This document shows, in pieces, positions 26,526 through 35,192 of a DNA stretch of 64,000 nucleotides. Position 1 is the stretch's first letter. The number at the start of each line of letters is the position of its first letter. The position numbers and the translations under genes were made by a program. Under the pieces are notes generated by a model, which had not been told where the DNA came from, searched no databases, and worked only from the letters and a program-made list of their open reading frames with translations. Origin of the DNA: Litorivita pollutaquae (lineage in GTDB: Bacteria; Pseudomonadota; Alphaproteobacteria; Rhodobacterales; Rhodobacteraceae); assembly GCF_003205515.1 (NCBI RefSeq), contig NZ_KZ826482.1, positions 1 through 64,000 on the forward strand. Reading direction: 5' to 3'.

Positions 26526-26826
26526 GAAATTCCCTCTCAACTGGGAAATCTTCCCTAATATTAAAGCCAATATAGCTCAGCTTGGAATTATTTCCTGTCT
26601 GTGTCGCAAGTGTAGGAAAGTGTCCTTTCAAAGCGCTGATTCGCGCAGAGATTCGGCCCAAAAGCGCGTTTTGGCCTTATTTTGTTGGTCTTTGCGTAGG
26701 GGGTTTACAGTGTGTTAAACATTGTGCTAGCGGCACAAGTTTGGCCGCGTGAACCGGTGCTCGAACACCATACATCCACACGGCCTCACTTAAGAACTGT
26801 GGCCATATTATCGAAAGGCCATTCCA
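26526..26826. promoter_or_regulatory. Intergenic control region upstream of the AlpA-like gene
   Basis: About 300 bases with no gene. Short dyads GTTTA/TAAAC (26703-26707 and 26716-26720) and TTGTGC/GCACAA (26722-26727 and 26733-26738) sit side by side, as operator half-sites might. This is the likely control point for the satellite regulator and the downstream replication genes. Confidence 0.4.
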
Positions 26827-27006
26827 ATGGCAAGACAATATATGACTGCGCGAGAACTGCGCGAACTTGTTGGGGTTTCCCACATGACAATCAACCGTTG
26901 GCTGAAAGACGGCAAGCTAGGTATGCCTCAACCTGTGCGCATTCGTGGCCAGCGATATTTCCCAGTAACTGAAATTCAAACATGGCTTGAAGGGCAACGG
27001 GGTTAA
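26827..27006 (+). CDS. AlpA-like excisionase/regulator
   Basis: A 59-residue helix-turn-helix protein, MARQYMTARELRELVGVSHM followed by TINRWLKDGKLGMPQPVRIRG and YFPVTEIQTWL. The order of helix, turn, helix, then wing with a final W-L is that of AlpA/MerR-like small DNA-binding proteins that act as excisionases or activators on satellites and islands; AlpA is the activator in Gram-negative phage-inducible islands. It starts the leftward end of the satellite operon and is followed five bases later by the next gene. Confidence 0.75.
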   Translation: MARQYMTARELRELVGVSHMTINRWLKDGKLGMPQPVRIRGQRYFPVTEIQTWLEGQRG

Positions 27007-27011
27007 TCAAC

Positions 27012-27503
27012 ATGGACTTTTCTAACCACGGAACGCCTTCGGGCGAACAATTCTCTGCGGCCTTGTCGGCCTTTGTTAAGAACTTCGGGGTCGTCCCACC
27101 GAGCACGGCCTATCTTTGGCACGCTGCATATAGGCCGTTCTACAACGCTGTAATTGCGCGTCGATGCGTTCTCGGTCAGCACTGGGCGGCAGGGACAGCG
27201 GTCAATCTTGTTCGATCCACCGTTCAAGCCGATGGTGTTCTGATTATCGAGGGATATTCAAGCGCCAAACAGGCCCGCGATGATGTGCAAGAGAGGGTAA
27301 AGCAAATCCGAACTGACCCAATGTCGCGCCGAACGCGCGGGATGATGTGGCGCTACTGGCAGCGTGAGAAGCTGCTAATCGCGGATATTCTAGATACCAA
27401 TCAAACCACTTGCCCCTATGCCGCCAAAATTCAGCAGGCACTGGTTTCAAATTACGTTCCTGACATTAAGGACTTGGGAGGCAACATTGACTGGACCAGC
27501 TAA
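27012..27503 (+). CDS. Hypothetical protein of island 2
   Basis: A 163-residue soluble protein (MDFSNHGTPSGEQFSAALSA...) with several tryptophans and a basic stretch (MSRRTRGMMWRYWQREKLL). No family recognised. It starts five bases after the AlpA-like gene and overlaps the helicase gene by 17 bases, so it belongs to the same transcript. It occupies the position where replication initiators or primase partners often lie, which is only a hint. Confidence 0.55.
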   Translation: MDFSNHGTPSGEQFSAALSAFVKNFGVVPPSTAYLWHAAYRPFYNAVIARRCVLGQHWAAGTAVNLVRSTVQADGVLIIEGYSSAKQARDDVQERVKQIRTDPMSRRTRGMMWRYWQREKLLIADILDTNQTTCPYAAKIQQALVSNYVPDIKDLGGNIDWTS

Positions 27504-28698
27504 GATAGAAGTTGACTTTGAACGCGGATATGACGCGTTCAACGATCTGCTGCGAATTGTGCAGGAGGGCAAGACCCTGCCCGCCCCCATTAAGGGGGCT
27601 GGTCCCACTCTTTACCGAGGAAAGGCCAAAGAACCCGTTAGGGCCTTCACCTTCACGGCGGTTGGTGATCTGGAATACAGACCCCCGGCATTTCTCATTG
27701 GGGACTTGATTGAGACTGACACGCTTGGGCTTGTGTTTGGCGATCCGGGTTGCGGCAAGTCGTTCCTTGCTGTCGCTTTGGGGTTATCGGTCGCTAGTGG
27801 AACCCCGTTCTTTGGGCGCGATGTTAAACAAGGGTCGGTGTTCTACATAGCTGGCGAAGGCCACAACGGGCTTACAAGGCGCTTCCATGCTTGGGGTAAA
27901 CACCACGGCGTCGATCTGTCTGGCGTGCCTCTATACAAGTCTGAGAGGGCCGCGCAATTCCTTGACGCGGCATCTGCCAAAGCGGTGGCGGATGCTGTGG
28001 ACGCAACGGCGGAACAGGTGGGCGAGCCTGCGCTAATCATTGTGGACACGTTGGCGCGGAACTTTGGGGCGGGTGACGAAAATAGCACCATGGACATGAA
28101 CAATTTTGTTGTGGCTATGGATCAACTGAAAGCCCGCTATCCCAATAGCGTGCTGCTAATCGTGCATCACTCCGGCCACGCTGTAAAAGACAGGGCGCGG
28201 GGGGCAATGGCGTTAAAGGGTGCGCTCGACTTCGAGTTTCGCTTGGAAAAGTCGGACGCGACCGTGACCATGACCAACACCAAGATGAAGGACGCGGAAC
28301 CGCCTGCGCCCATTCACATGGTATTGCAGGACGTGCCGTTGGTCGATGCATCATCTGCCGTTCTGGTCGAGGGTGACGCGCCTGCGGGTGGAGGTAAGAA
28401 GCTATCACCTGCAAAGCAACTCGCACTTGATACCTATCATATGGCGGCAATGAAGCATGGCACTCTTAGCGACGGGGCGTTCACTGGGCTGCATGTAAAT
28501 GACTGGCGGGAAGCGTTTTACCAAAAGCACACTGGCGAAACGACCGAGGCCAAAAGAAAGGCTTTTGATAGGGCGCGCAAGTTTGCTGATTTGTTCGACG
28601 TGAACAACGATCTGTATTTGCTGCGTGGGAACGGTAGTGCAACCTTGTTGGACGCATTGATTGAGAAGGACACTCGGACGGACGCGGACGAAACCTAA
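27487..28698 (+). CDS. RepA-like AAA/RecA-fold replicative helicase
   Basis: A 403-residue ATPase of the RepA/RSF1010-type hexameric helicase group. Walker A is GDPGCGKSF (within GLVFGDPGCGKSF), GRDVKQGSVFYIAGEGHNGL follows as in RepA, Walker B is ALIIVDTLARNFG, and LLIVHHSGH with KDRARGAMALKGALDFEF forms the sensor region. The C-terminus carries a winged-helix-like segment. A TTG at 27487 is the likely start, because GGGAGG lies five bases upstream; the first ATG in frame (27418) sits within the previous gene. It probably drives replication of the excised element. Confidence 0.75.
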   Translation: MTGPAKIEVDFERGYDAFNDLLRIVQEGKTLPAPIKGAGPTLYRGKAKEPVRAFTFTAVGDLEYRPPAFLIGDLIETDTLGLVFGDPGCGKSFLAVALGLSVASGTPFFGRDVKQGSVFYIAGEGHNGLTRRFHAWGKHHGVDLSGVPLYKSERAAQFLDAASAKAVADAVDATAEQVGEPALIIVDTLARNFGAGDENSTMDMNNFVVAMDQLKARYPNSVLLIVHHSGHAVKDRARGAMALKGALDFEFRLEKSDATVTMTNTKMKDAEPPAPIHMVLQDVPLVDASSAVLVEGDAPAGGGKKLSPAKQLALDTYHMAAMKHGTLSDGAFTGLHVNDWREAFYQKHTGETTEAKRKAFDRARKFADLFDVNNDLYLLRGNGSATLLDALIEKDTRTDADET

Positions 28699-28728
28699 AG
28701 CGTCCAGTGTCCGTAGAAGACATAAGAG

Positions 28729-28773
28729 GCGGACGGACAGGACAAATGCCTATAGGCATGTCCATCCGTCCGC
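28729..28773. repeat. 45-base inverted repeat with a 14-bp perfect palindrome at its centre
   Basis: GCGGACGGA (28729-28737) pairs with TCCGTCCGC (28765-28773), GGAC (28740-28743) with GTCC (28760-28763), and ATGCCTATAGGCAT (28746-28759) is a perfect palindrome. Direct copies of CGGACGGAC also occur just upstream in the end of the helicase gene. It could be a terminator, a replication origin or a packaging signal. Confidence 0.65.
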
Positions 28774-28807
28774 TATGATCTGACCATTAAGAGAAGGATA
28801 TAAAGCG

Positions 28808-29038
28808 ATGGTTGTAAAACTGAATGGAATTGAGATTAACGGCGAAATTGCCGATACAAGCATAATTGGTGATGGCATGGTGCGGCATGGAAAAATGCTA
28901 TTGATCCATGATGACACGACCGCCAAGGTTGGTGACAGTGTGCAGGATCGTGATGGTAACGAGTGGTGGATTGTCCACACCACTGGAACGGAGACGGAGA
29001 AACGGAATATCCACCTTCTAGACCCGAAAACAGACTAG
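28808..29038 (+). CDS. Small hypothetical protein of island 2
   Basis: A 76-residue, beta-rich protein (VVKLNGIEINGEIADTSIIG ... DSVQDRDGNEWWIVHTTG) with no membrane segment. An AGAAGG lies upstream at modest spacing. The alternating strand pattern resembles small phage accessory or capsid-decoration proteins, but I cannot name a family. It is the first gene after the large inverted repeat and precedes the packaging genes. Confidence 0.5.
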   Translation: MVVKLNGIEINGEIADTSIIGDGMVRHGKMLLIHDDTTAKVGDSVQDRDGNEWWIVHTTGTETEKRNIHLLDPKTD

Positions 29039-29045
29039 GCCCACT

Positions 29046-29477
29046 TTGCCCCATGCCATGCCTAGGCGGTATATTCTGGGCATGGCATATCCCCACGCGA
29101 GACAACCTGACAATCTTGGCGACTTTGGCCAGCTTGCCCCGCTAACGCGGCTGCAACGGTCTAGGCGCAACCACTGGAATCGAAGCCAAGACGAATGGGA
29201 GCGGATGCAGGCGCGGCGTATTGCGCAGGACTTGGCGGCCTTCTCGGATCAACGCTATCGTGGTGTGCGGGTGCAGGTCTTTGCCGAGGTATTCCTAACT
29301 TTGGGCGCTTTGTGTGCAGCCAAGGCGGGTTTTAGTCGCGCTGACATTCAAGAGTTTGTCGAGGGCGAGCAAGTCAAGGCCAATGGTCCCAATAGGTTAG
29401 GCGTGGGGGAGCCTGACAACGCGGAGGGGGGTTCTTCTTTCCCATTTCCCAAAAAATCGGGGAAAAGGGATGGCTAG
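29046..29477 (+). CDS. Hypothetical protein in the small-terminase position
   Basis: A 143-residue, mostly helical, basic protein whose stop overlaps the large terminase start by eight bases. The position immediately upstream of terL is where the small terminase subunit normally sits, and the central RNHWNRSQDEWERMQARRIA is DNA-binding-like, so a small terminase role is plausible; no motif proves it. The start is uncertain: ATG at 29046, 29061 and 29082 are possible, and a 10-bp inverted repeat (29053-29062 with 29079-29088) covers this region. Confidence 0.5.
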   Translation: MPHAMPRRYILGMAYPHARQPDNLGDFGQLAPLTRLQRSRRNHWNRSQDEWERMQARRIAQDLAAFSDQRYRGVRVQVFAEVFLTLGALCAAKAGFSRADIQEFVEGEQVKANGPNRLGVGEPDNAEGGSSFPFPKKSGKRDG

Positions 29478-31002
29478 ACCAACAAAACAAGGCGCTGCGG
29501 CAATTGAATTTCTGGAAAACCTTACGATACCAGAGGGAAAACAGGCCGGAAACCGCGTAAAACTCGCAAAATATCAAAAGGCATTCATTAACGGCGCTTT
29601 GAAAAAAGACGTCATGGTGGCGTGTCTGTCAATCGGGCGTGGCAATGGCAAAACTGCATTGTCTGCCGGTTTGGCCTTGGCCGATGTCATGGGCGTTTTG
29701 TCTGAGCAACCGAAACGCGAGGTTATCCTTGCCGCTCGAAACCGTGACCAAGCCCGCATTGCGTTTCAATTCATTGTCGGTTTTGTCGAGCGGTTGCCGG
29801 ATGATCTGCAAGAGCAATTCACAATCCGGCGCGGCTCAAAACTGGAAGTCGAATTTAGCGGCAAAGGCGGTGGCATTGCCCGATGTATTGCCGCCGATGG
29901 CAAGTCGATCTTGGGCGGTGCGCCAACTTTGGCCATACTGGACGAACGGGCCGCTTGGGAAAAGGACAAGGGCGACAATCTGGAAAACGCCATTCTGTCG
30001 GGGCTTGGCAAGCGTGACGGTCGGGCGCTGATTATCTCGACAAGCGCACCGGACGATAGCAACACCTTTTCACGTTGGCTGGATGAACCGCCCCCTGGCA
30101 CTTACGTCCAAGAACACCGCCCCGACTTTGGCTTGCCTGCTGATGATCTGGAAAGCCTCTTGGTGGCAAACCCCGGCGCGAAAGAGGGGATCGGCTCGAC
30201 GCCTGAATGGCTGATCGCCCAAGCCAAGCGGGCCATATCGCGTGGCGGGTCTGCGCTTTCGTCTTTCCGCAACCTGAACCGAAACGAGCGTGTCAGCACC
30301 GAAGACCGCTCCGTGTTGGTGACGGTCGATGAATGGCTTGCCGCCGAGGTCGCCCCCGATGAACTGCCGGAACGGTCAGGGCCTTGCATTCTGGGCGTCG
30401 ATCTTGGCGGGTCGCGGTCTATGTCGGCAGCGGCGCTATACTGGCCAGAAACGGGCCGTTTAGAGGCTGTGGGAACCTTCCCCTGCAATCCGTCCCTTGC
30501 GGATCGTGGGGCCTCTGATGGCGTCTCTGGGCGCTATGTCGAGATGCAGGAAAGGGGCGAACTCACCACAATGGGCGACACCACGGTTCCGGTCGGGCGT
30601 TGGCTTGCCGATGTGGTGAACATGACGGACGGCCAAGGCGTTGCTGCTGTCGTTGGCGACCGGTTCCGCCATGCCGAATTTGTCGAGGCCATGCGGGCGG
30701 CAGGCTTGGACCGTGTGCCGTTTATTTGGCGTGGGTTTGGCTGGCGTGACGGCAGCGAGGACATAGAAAGATTCAGGCGGGCGCTGTTTGAAGGTCAGGT
30801 CAAGACGGTGCCGTCCTTGCTGCTGCGCTCTGCCTTTGCGGATGCGATCACGCTTGTAGACCCTGCGGGCAATCACAAGCTGGCCAAGGCACGGTCCCTA
30901 GGCCGGATCGACGCGGCGGCGGCGTCTGTTATCGCGGTGGCGGAGGGGCAACGCATGGCGGCACGTCCAGCGGCAAAAGCACGGGTCGCGCAATGGGTCT
31001 AA
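29470..31002 (+). CDS. terL: Phage terminase large subunit
   Basis: A 510-residue packaging motor. Walker A is GRGNGKTALS near residue 56-65, Walker B is LAILDERAAW near 157, followed by SAPDDSNTF, and the C-terminal nuclease fold starts at CILGVDLGGSRSMSA with the first catalytic aspartate. The family cuts and translocates DNA into the prohead. Motifs and length are normal for the phage group that infects Proteobacteria. It overlaps the preceding gene by eight and the HNH gene by ten bases, so the head module is one translational block. Confidence 0.9.
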   Translation: MARPTKQGAAAIEFLENLTIPEGKQAGNRVKLAKYQKAFINGALKKDVMVACLSIGRGNGKTALSAGLALADVMGVLSEQPKREVILAARNRDQARIAFQFIVGFVERLPDDLQEQFTIRRGSKLEVEFSGKGGGIARCIAADGKSILGGAPTLAILDERAAWEKDKGDNLENAILSGLGKRDGRALIISTSAPDDSNTFSRWLDEPPPGTYVQEHRPDFGLPADDLESLLVANPGAKEGIGSTPEWLIAQAKRAISRGGSALSSFRNLNRNERVSTEDRSVLVTVDEWLAAEVAPDELPERSGPCILGVDLGGSRSMSAAALYWPETGRLEAVGTFPCNPSLADRGASDGVSGRYVEMQERGELTTMGDTTVPVGRWLADVVNMTDGQGVAAVVGDRFRHAEFVEAMRAAGLDRVPFIWRGFGWRDGSEDIERFRRALFEGQVKTVPSLLLRSAFADAITLVDPAGNHKLAKARSLGRIDAAAASVIAVAEGQRMAARPAAKARVAQWV

Positions 31003-31295
31003 GGTGGCAACGCCACGGCACGGCAATCTATCGGACACCACAATGGAAGGCCGTGCGAACCGAAGCCAAGCGGCGGGATGGCTGGAAGTGTGTGCAATGC
31101 GGTTCACGAACGCGGCTAGAGGTCGATCATATCAAAGGGCTGCGCGATGGCGGGGCGGCTTTCGATCTGGAAAACCTGCAAACGCTTTGCGGATCGTGTC
31201 ACGCCAAGAAAACCCGAATTGAAATCGGCTTGGGCGAATTGGACCCAGAAAAGCAAAAGTGGGCGACTTTGCTGCGCATGGGTCTGACAAGGTAA
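30993..31295 (+). CDS. HNH endonuclease
   Basis: A 100-residue nuclease with the zinc-bound HNH fold: CVQCG and LCGSC supply the metal cysteines, VDHIKGLRDGG the catalytic His, and NLQTLC the asparagine. In HK97-like phages and capsid-encoding satellites a gene of this kind sits next to terL and is needed for DNA packaging. The ATG at 30993 lies inside the terL end (ten-base overlap). Confidence 0.92.
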   Translation: MGLRWQRHGTAIYRTPQWKAVRTEAKRRDGWKCVQCGSRTRLEVDHIKGLRDGGAAFDLENLQTLCGSCHAKKTRIEIGLGELDPEKQKWATLLRMGLTR

Positions 31296-31298
31296 AAT

Positions 31299-31324
31299 TC
31301 CCTTATTCAATTGCAATTGAGGGA
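31299..31324 (+). promoter_or_regulatory. Hairpin covering the capsid gene ribosome binding site
   Basis: TCAATTGCAATTGA (31307-31320) is a perfect palindrome, and TCCC (31299-31302) can pair with GGGA (31321-31324), which is the core of the GAGGGA ribosome binding site before the capsid ATG at 31331. If folded, it would hide the site, or it may be an operator. Confidence 0.4.
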
Positions 31325-31330
31325 AACTAA

Positions 31331-32569
31331 ATGCTTGAATCTGTAAAGCTGCAAAAGCGGCAATCAACTATCCGACAAACGCTGGCCGCACTGGCAGCGA
31401 AAGAAAGCCCCGACGAAAACGAAATTCGCTCGATGGGTGAACTTGATGCTGAATATACCACTAATGAGGTTCGCTATCGCGCCGCGCTTATTGCCGAAGA
31501 CGATGAGCGGCGCGACGCCAAGAATGATCTTGAGACCCGCTCGGATCAGGAATGGTCCGACATGGTGGCAAAGTTTGAATTGCGCCAAGTCGCTTTGAAT
31601 TTGGACGAAGGCCGCGCCCTTGACGGTGAGACCGCCGAAATCGTGCAAGAGATGCGCAGCACCGGCGGCTATCGCGGTGTGCCGGTTCCTTTTGAGGCGC
31701 TCGAACAACGCGCGGGCGAAACCGTATCGACGGGAACGCCTGACCCGATGAACACGCGCCCGATTATTGAGCGGCTTTTTCCGGCCTCTGTGGCGGCGCG
31801 TCTGGGCGTTCAATCCATTAACGTGACCCAAGGGTCCGAAGCGTGGCCGGTGGCAACCTCTGGCGCTGTCGCGGGCTGGGCTGCAACTGAGGGCGGCAGC
31901 ATTGGCGATGCGTCGGCCTTTGCGACTGCCGAGGCGACCCTTTCGCCGGATCAAACCCTTGGCGCTCATATGCGGATCACACGCAAGGCCATGAAGCAAT
32001 CGGGCGCGGGTCTTGAAGCCGCAATCCGGCGCGACATGGCGGCAGCTATTGGGGCCGAACTGGACCGCGCTGTCTTGAATGGCAGCGGGGCATCTGGGCA
32101 ACCTCTGGGCATTGTCACGGGCGCTGCAACCTATGGCATCACGTCCACCGATATGTCGGCGGCGGCGGTAAGCTGGGCGGCGTTCCGGGCTGAGGTGGTG
32201 GCCTTCATGGAAGCCAATGCGATTAGCGCGGCAAGCGCGATCCGGCTGGGCCTGACCCCTGCGCTTTGGTCTGATCTAGACGACACATTGGTTTCCGGCA
32301 CGGCGGTTTCGGAATGGGACCGGATGGTCAAACACATTCCGCAAAGCAACATTGCCACCACGAACACGCTGGGCGCTGGCACGGCTATTCTGACGGCTAA
32401 TGTCGGCGGCATGGCTCCGGCCTTTGTGGGCCTATGGGGCGGGGTCGATGTGATTCGCGACGTCTATTCCGACGCGCAATCCGGTGGCCTGCGCCTGACG
32501 GGGCTTGTCACGGCGGACGTGACCGTGGCGCGTGGCCTGCAAACCCGTATCCTGACCAACTTCGGCTAA
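31331..32569 (+). CDS. HK97-type major capsid protein
   Basis: A 412-residue head protein. Residues 1 to about 110 form a charged helical scaffold domain (LQKRQSTIRQTLAALAAKE) that the prohead protease would remove; the mature fold starts near TVSTGTPDPMNTRPIIERLF, with the E-loop and P-domain segments (MRITRKAMKQSGAGLEAAIRR, AVLNGSGASGQPLGIV) and a final GLQTRILTNF. These are typical HK97-fold landmarks. It has GAGGGA upstream and is followed immediately by the protease gene, which reverses the usual order. A full-length capsid here implies the element can make its own head. Confidence 0.9.
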   Translation: MLESVKLQKRQSTIRQTLAALAAKESPDENEIRSMGELDAEYTTNEVRYRAALIAEDDERRDAKNDLETRSDQEWSDMVAKFELRQVALNLDEGRALDGETAEIVQEMRSTGGYRGVPVPFEALEQRAGETVSTGTPDPMNTRPIIERLFPASVAARLGVQSINVTQGSEAWPVATSGAVAGWAATEGGSIGDASAFATAEATLSPDQTLGAHMRITRKAMKQSGAGLEAAIRRDMAAAIGAELDRAVLNGSGASGQPLGIVTGAATYGITSTDMSAAAVSWAAFRAEVVAFMEANAISAASAIRLGLTPALWSDLDDTLVSGTAVSEWDRMVKHIPQSNIATTNTLGAGTAILTANVGGMAPAFVGLWGGVDVIRDVYSDAQSGGLRLTGLVTADVTVARGLQTRILTNFG

Positions 32570-32573
32570 TCAG

Positions 32574-33188
32574 GTGACAGTGTTTCACGCATATGAAACC
32601 GGCGGGCTGGAGGTGCGGAAACGCGCCTCTGGTGCGCTCGAACTGGCGGGGCGGTTTCCATATAACCGGCCTGCCACCTTGTCCGATGGTGGGCGCACTG
32701 GTCGCCCCCGCAAGGAAGTCATTGCCCCAAGGGCATTTAATTACAGGGTGAACCGTGAAGACGAAGACATTCATTTACTTGTGGGCCATTCATATGACCG
32801 CCCTTTGGCATCGCGTGGGGCTGGGACTTTAAGCCTTGCCGATAGCGATGAGGCGCTAACTTTTGTGGCGCAGATCACGCCTGAAATCGCGGCCACGACG
32901 CATGGCAAGGACGCATTGGCCATGATCGGCGCAGGCTTGGCGGTTGGCATTAGTCCAGGCTTTCGCATTCCGCCGGAACGGGCGGTCAAGAAGGCCGAGG
33001 AAGTGACGGAAGAAGACCCCGCCGAGGGCATGGCACTGATCCGCACAATCTTTGCCGCCTTGCTTTACGAATTGTCGATTGTGACCCGCCCCGCATATCC
33101 CGAAGCGCAGATCGAGGCGCGATCTTGGGAAGTGACGGGCGGCGGGGTTCACGTTCCAGCCAAAAGGAACCCCTACGCATGGCGATAA
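32574..33188 (+). CDS. HK97-type prohead protease
   Basis: A 204-residue serine-type maturation protease: GRFPYNRPA near the start, the catalytic histidine in LLVGHSYDRPLAS, GISPGFRIP and LLYELSIVTRPAYPEAQI with the catalytic serine region. It cleaves the capsid scaffold domain. The start is a GTG at 32574, four bases after the capsid stop, with no clear ribosome binding site, so it depends on coupling. It lies after, not before, the capsid gene. Confidence 0.88.
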   Translation: MTVFHAYETGGLEVRKRASGALELAGRFPYNRPATLSDGGRTGRPRKEVIAPRAFNYRVNREDEDIHLLVGHSYDRPLASRGAGTLSLADSDEALTFVAQITPEIAATTHGKDALAMIGAGLAVGISPGFRIPPERAVKKAEEVTEEDPAEGMALIRTIFAALLYELSIVTRPAYPEAQIEARSWEVTGGGVHVPAKRNPYAWR

Positions 33189-33709
33189 CGCTAAAACAGG
33201 ATGAGGCCATTCCTTCGGCTTATCCGACTGCCGAACAAGATGCGATCTGGCAACGGATCGAAAGCTATGTGGCGCACCGCTGGACCCCGCGCCAAGTCGT
33301 TTGGACGGTCGAGGGCGCGGGCGACTGGAAGCCGCTTCTAAGCCCTGCCGAGGTCTCTTTGGTCGAGGAATGGCGGGGCGACGCATGGCAGGCCGTGGAC
33401 GCGCCTGTGGGGCCGTATGGGCTGCGCTTTGACCGCGATAGCACTTGGCGCGTGACGGCAACCGTAGGGGCAAACACAAGCGCCCCTGTGGCCGTTCTGG
33501 AAGCCGTGGAACGCCTTGCCGGGTATTCTGCCGAAATTGGCAAAGCGGATGAATCCCACGGGCAATTGGTTAGCAATTCCATGAACCTAGGCGGCGAACT
33601 TCAACTCACGCACCGCTATGAACGGAACTGGACGGGCCGCGCGTTGCAGCTATCCGGTGCCGCTGATCTGCTGCGCCCATATCGGGGGACAAACAATGTG
33701 GCCTTTTAA
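33179..33709 (+). CDS. Putative head-tail connector protein
   Basis: A 176-residue protein (MAITLKQDEAIPSAYPTAEQ...) with an internal helical segment PVAVLEAVERLAGYSAE. Position between protease and portal and the helical core resemble head-completion connectors of the phiE125 gp8/HK97 gp6 type. It overlaps the protease by ten bases with AAAGGAAC upstream. The family call is by resemblance and position. Confidence 0.55.
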   Translation: MAITLKQDEAIPSAYPTAEQDAIWQRIESYVAHRWTPRQVVWTVEGAGDWKPLLSPAEVSLVEEWRGDAWQAVDAPVGPYGLRFDRDSTWRVTATVGANTSAPVAVLEAVERLAGYSAEIGKADESHGQLVSNSMNLGGELQLTHRYERNWTGRALQLSGAADLLRPYRGTNNVAF

Positions 33710-34748
33710 GCAAAAACAAGCACCTGTCGAGCAACGTTCAAGTGGTGGTGGATATACCCACGATCTAATGATGCACCGCGCGGCCTATGTCGCGGGGCGC
33801 ACTGGCACGGGCGATCTGACCGCAACCGTTCAAACATGCGTGGCGCTATGGGAAAGCGGCCTGTCGATGGCCGATGTGGACGGCGCGTCAATTCTTGATC
33901 CGGTTTCGCTTGCCATGATCGGCAGGGCGTTGGCGTTGCGGGGTGAGGCGGTTTTCCTGATCCAAGAGGACGGGCTTGTCCCTGTTTCCGACTGGTCCCT
34001 GACAACGCGCAACGGCAAGCCCCGTGCCTATCAAGTCACCATTGCCGAGGCGGGCGGCGGGCGCACTGTCACGGCCTTAGCTGCTGAGGTGCTGCATTTC
34101 AGGATCGGCAGCGATGCGGCGTCGCCTTGGACCGGCACGTCCCCCTTGCGGCGGGCGTCCCTGACCGCTGGAATGCTGCATTCTGTGGAAACCGCTTTGG
34201 CCGAAGTCTATGAGAACGCGCCTATCGGGTCGCAGATTGTGCCATTCCCTGAAACCGCCGGAACCGACCTTAACGAATTGGGCGCGGGGTTCCGTAGCAA
34301 GCGGGGCCGCGTCTTGATGCGGGAAAGTGTCCAAGTCACGGCGGCAGGTGGTCCAGCACCGGCCCAAGACTGGAAACCCCATAGCACCACGCCTGACCTG
34401 AGCGGGGTTGCCCCTGCAACGTCCCTTGACGGGGCTAGGGCGGCGGTCTGTGGCGTCTATGGTGTGTTGCCTGCGCTGCTGGACAACGCCACCACGGGGC
34501 CGCTTGTGCGAGAGGCGCAACGCCACCTTGCGCAATGGGCCTTGCAACCTGTCGCGGTGCTGATCGGGCAAGAGGCAACGGCCAAGCTGGGCCAGTCTGT
34601 GACGCTGGACGTGATGCGACCGCTGCAAGCCTTTGACGCGGGCGGACGTGCGCGGGCCATGGCGGGAATTGTCGAGGCGCTGGCAATGGCAAAAGAAGCG
34701 GGCGTCGATCCGTCCGAGGCGGCAAGGCTGGTGAACTGGAATGGCTAA
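33696..34748 (+). CDS. Phage portal protein
   Basis: A 350-residue portal subunit, which forms the dodecameric gate through which DNA enters the head. Landmarks include VALWESGLSMADVDG, ALALRGEAVFLI, EVLHFRIGSDAASPWTGTSPLRRAS, the AVCGVYGVLPALLDN stem segment and a terminal crown helix. The ATG at 33696 overlaps the connector by 14 bases. It is somewhat shorter than HK97 portals (about 420 residues). It lies downstream of the capsid and protease genes. Confidence 0.87.
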   Translation: MWPFKQKQAPVEQRSSGGGYTHDLMMHRAAYVAGRTGTGDLTATVQTCVALWESGLSMADVDGASILDPVSLAMIGRALALRGEAVFLIQEDGLVPVSDWSLTTRNGKPRAYQVTIAEAGGGRTVTALAAEVLHFRIGSDAASPWTGTSPLRRASLTAGMLHSVETALAEVYENAPIGSQIVPFPETAGTDLNELGAGFRSKRGRVLMRESVQVTAAGGPAPAQDWKPHSTTPDLSGVAPATSLDGARAAVCGVYGVLPALLDNATTGPLVREAQRHLAQWALQPVAVLIGQEATAKLGQSVTLDVMRPLQAFDAGGRARAMAGIVEALAMAKEAGVDPSEAARLVNWNG

Positions 34749-35097
34749 TATCTATGACCGTTTCCAAGGCACCGCCAAGCGGCTCTTGGCTCAATATGCC
34801 ACGGGCGACGTGGCGCGGCTGGTTATCACGTCTGTGCCTGCCGCCAATGAATGGGAATTGCCGACCGTCACCACGGAATCAATCGAGGTGGACGCCTTTG
34901 TCACCGGCGTTTCGGAAAAATATGCCGATGGCGAAAGGGTGATCTTGTCCGACCGTATGGCAATCGTTGCGGGGGACGTGCCAATAAGCGCGGCGGATAA
35001 CGTCACGATTGACGGGCAAGGCGTCGAGGTGGTGCAAATCATTGCCGTGCCTGCCGCTGGCACCGCTGCAATCAAGAAACTGATTGTCAGGGGGTGA
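34741..35097 (+). CDS. Head-tail adaptor/head-closure-like protein
   Basis: A 118-residue beta-rich protein (MANIYDRFQGTAKRLLAQYA ... DAFVTGVSEKYADGERVIL). The start overlaps the portal stop by eight bases. Small proteins of this size and fold at the end of a head module usually close the head and dock the tail. It is the last gene of the module; there is no tail gene after it, only a terminator, so docking a helper phage tail would be its job if the satellite reading is right. Confidence 0.6.
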   Translation: MANIYDRFQGTAKRLLAQYATGDVARLVITSVPAANEWELPTVTTESIEVDAFVTGVSEKYADGERVILSDRMAIVAGDVPISAADNVTIDGQGVEVVQIIAVPAAGTAAIKKLIVRG

Positions 35098-35192
35098 CTT
35101 TGCGGCGGCGTTGTCGCTTGGGGTATAGTGTAAGGGCAAACGGTGGAATGGTTAGCCTGCCGATTGCTTCTTTCTTGGTTAGAAAGTCCGGA

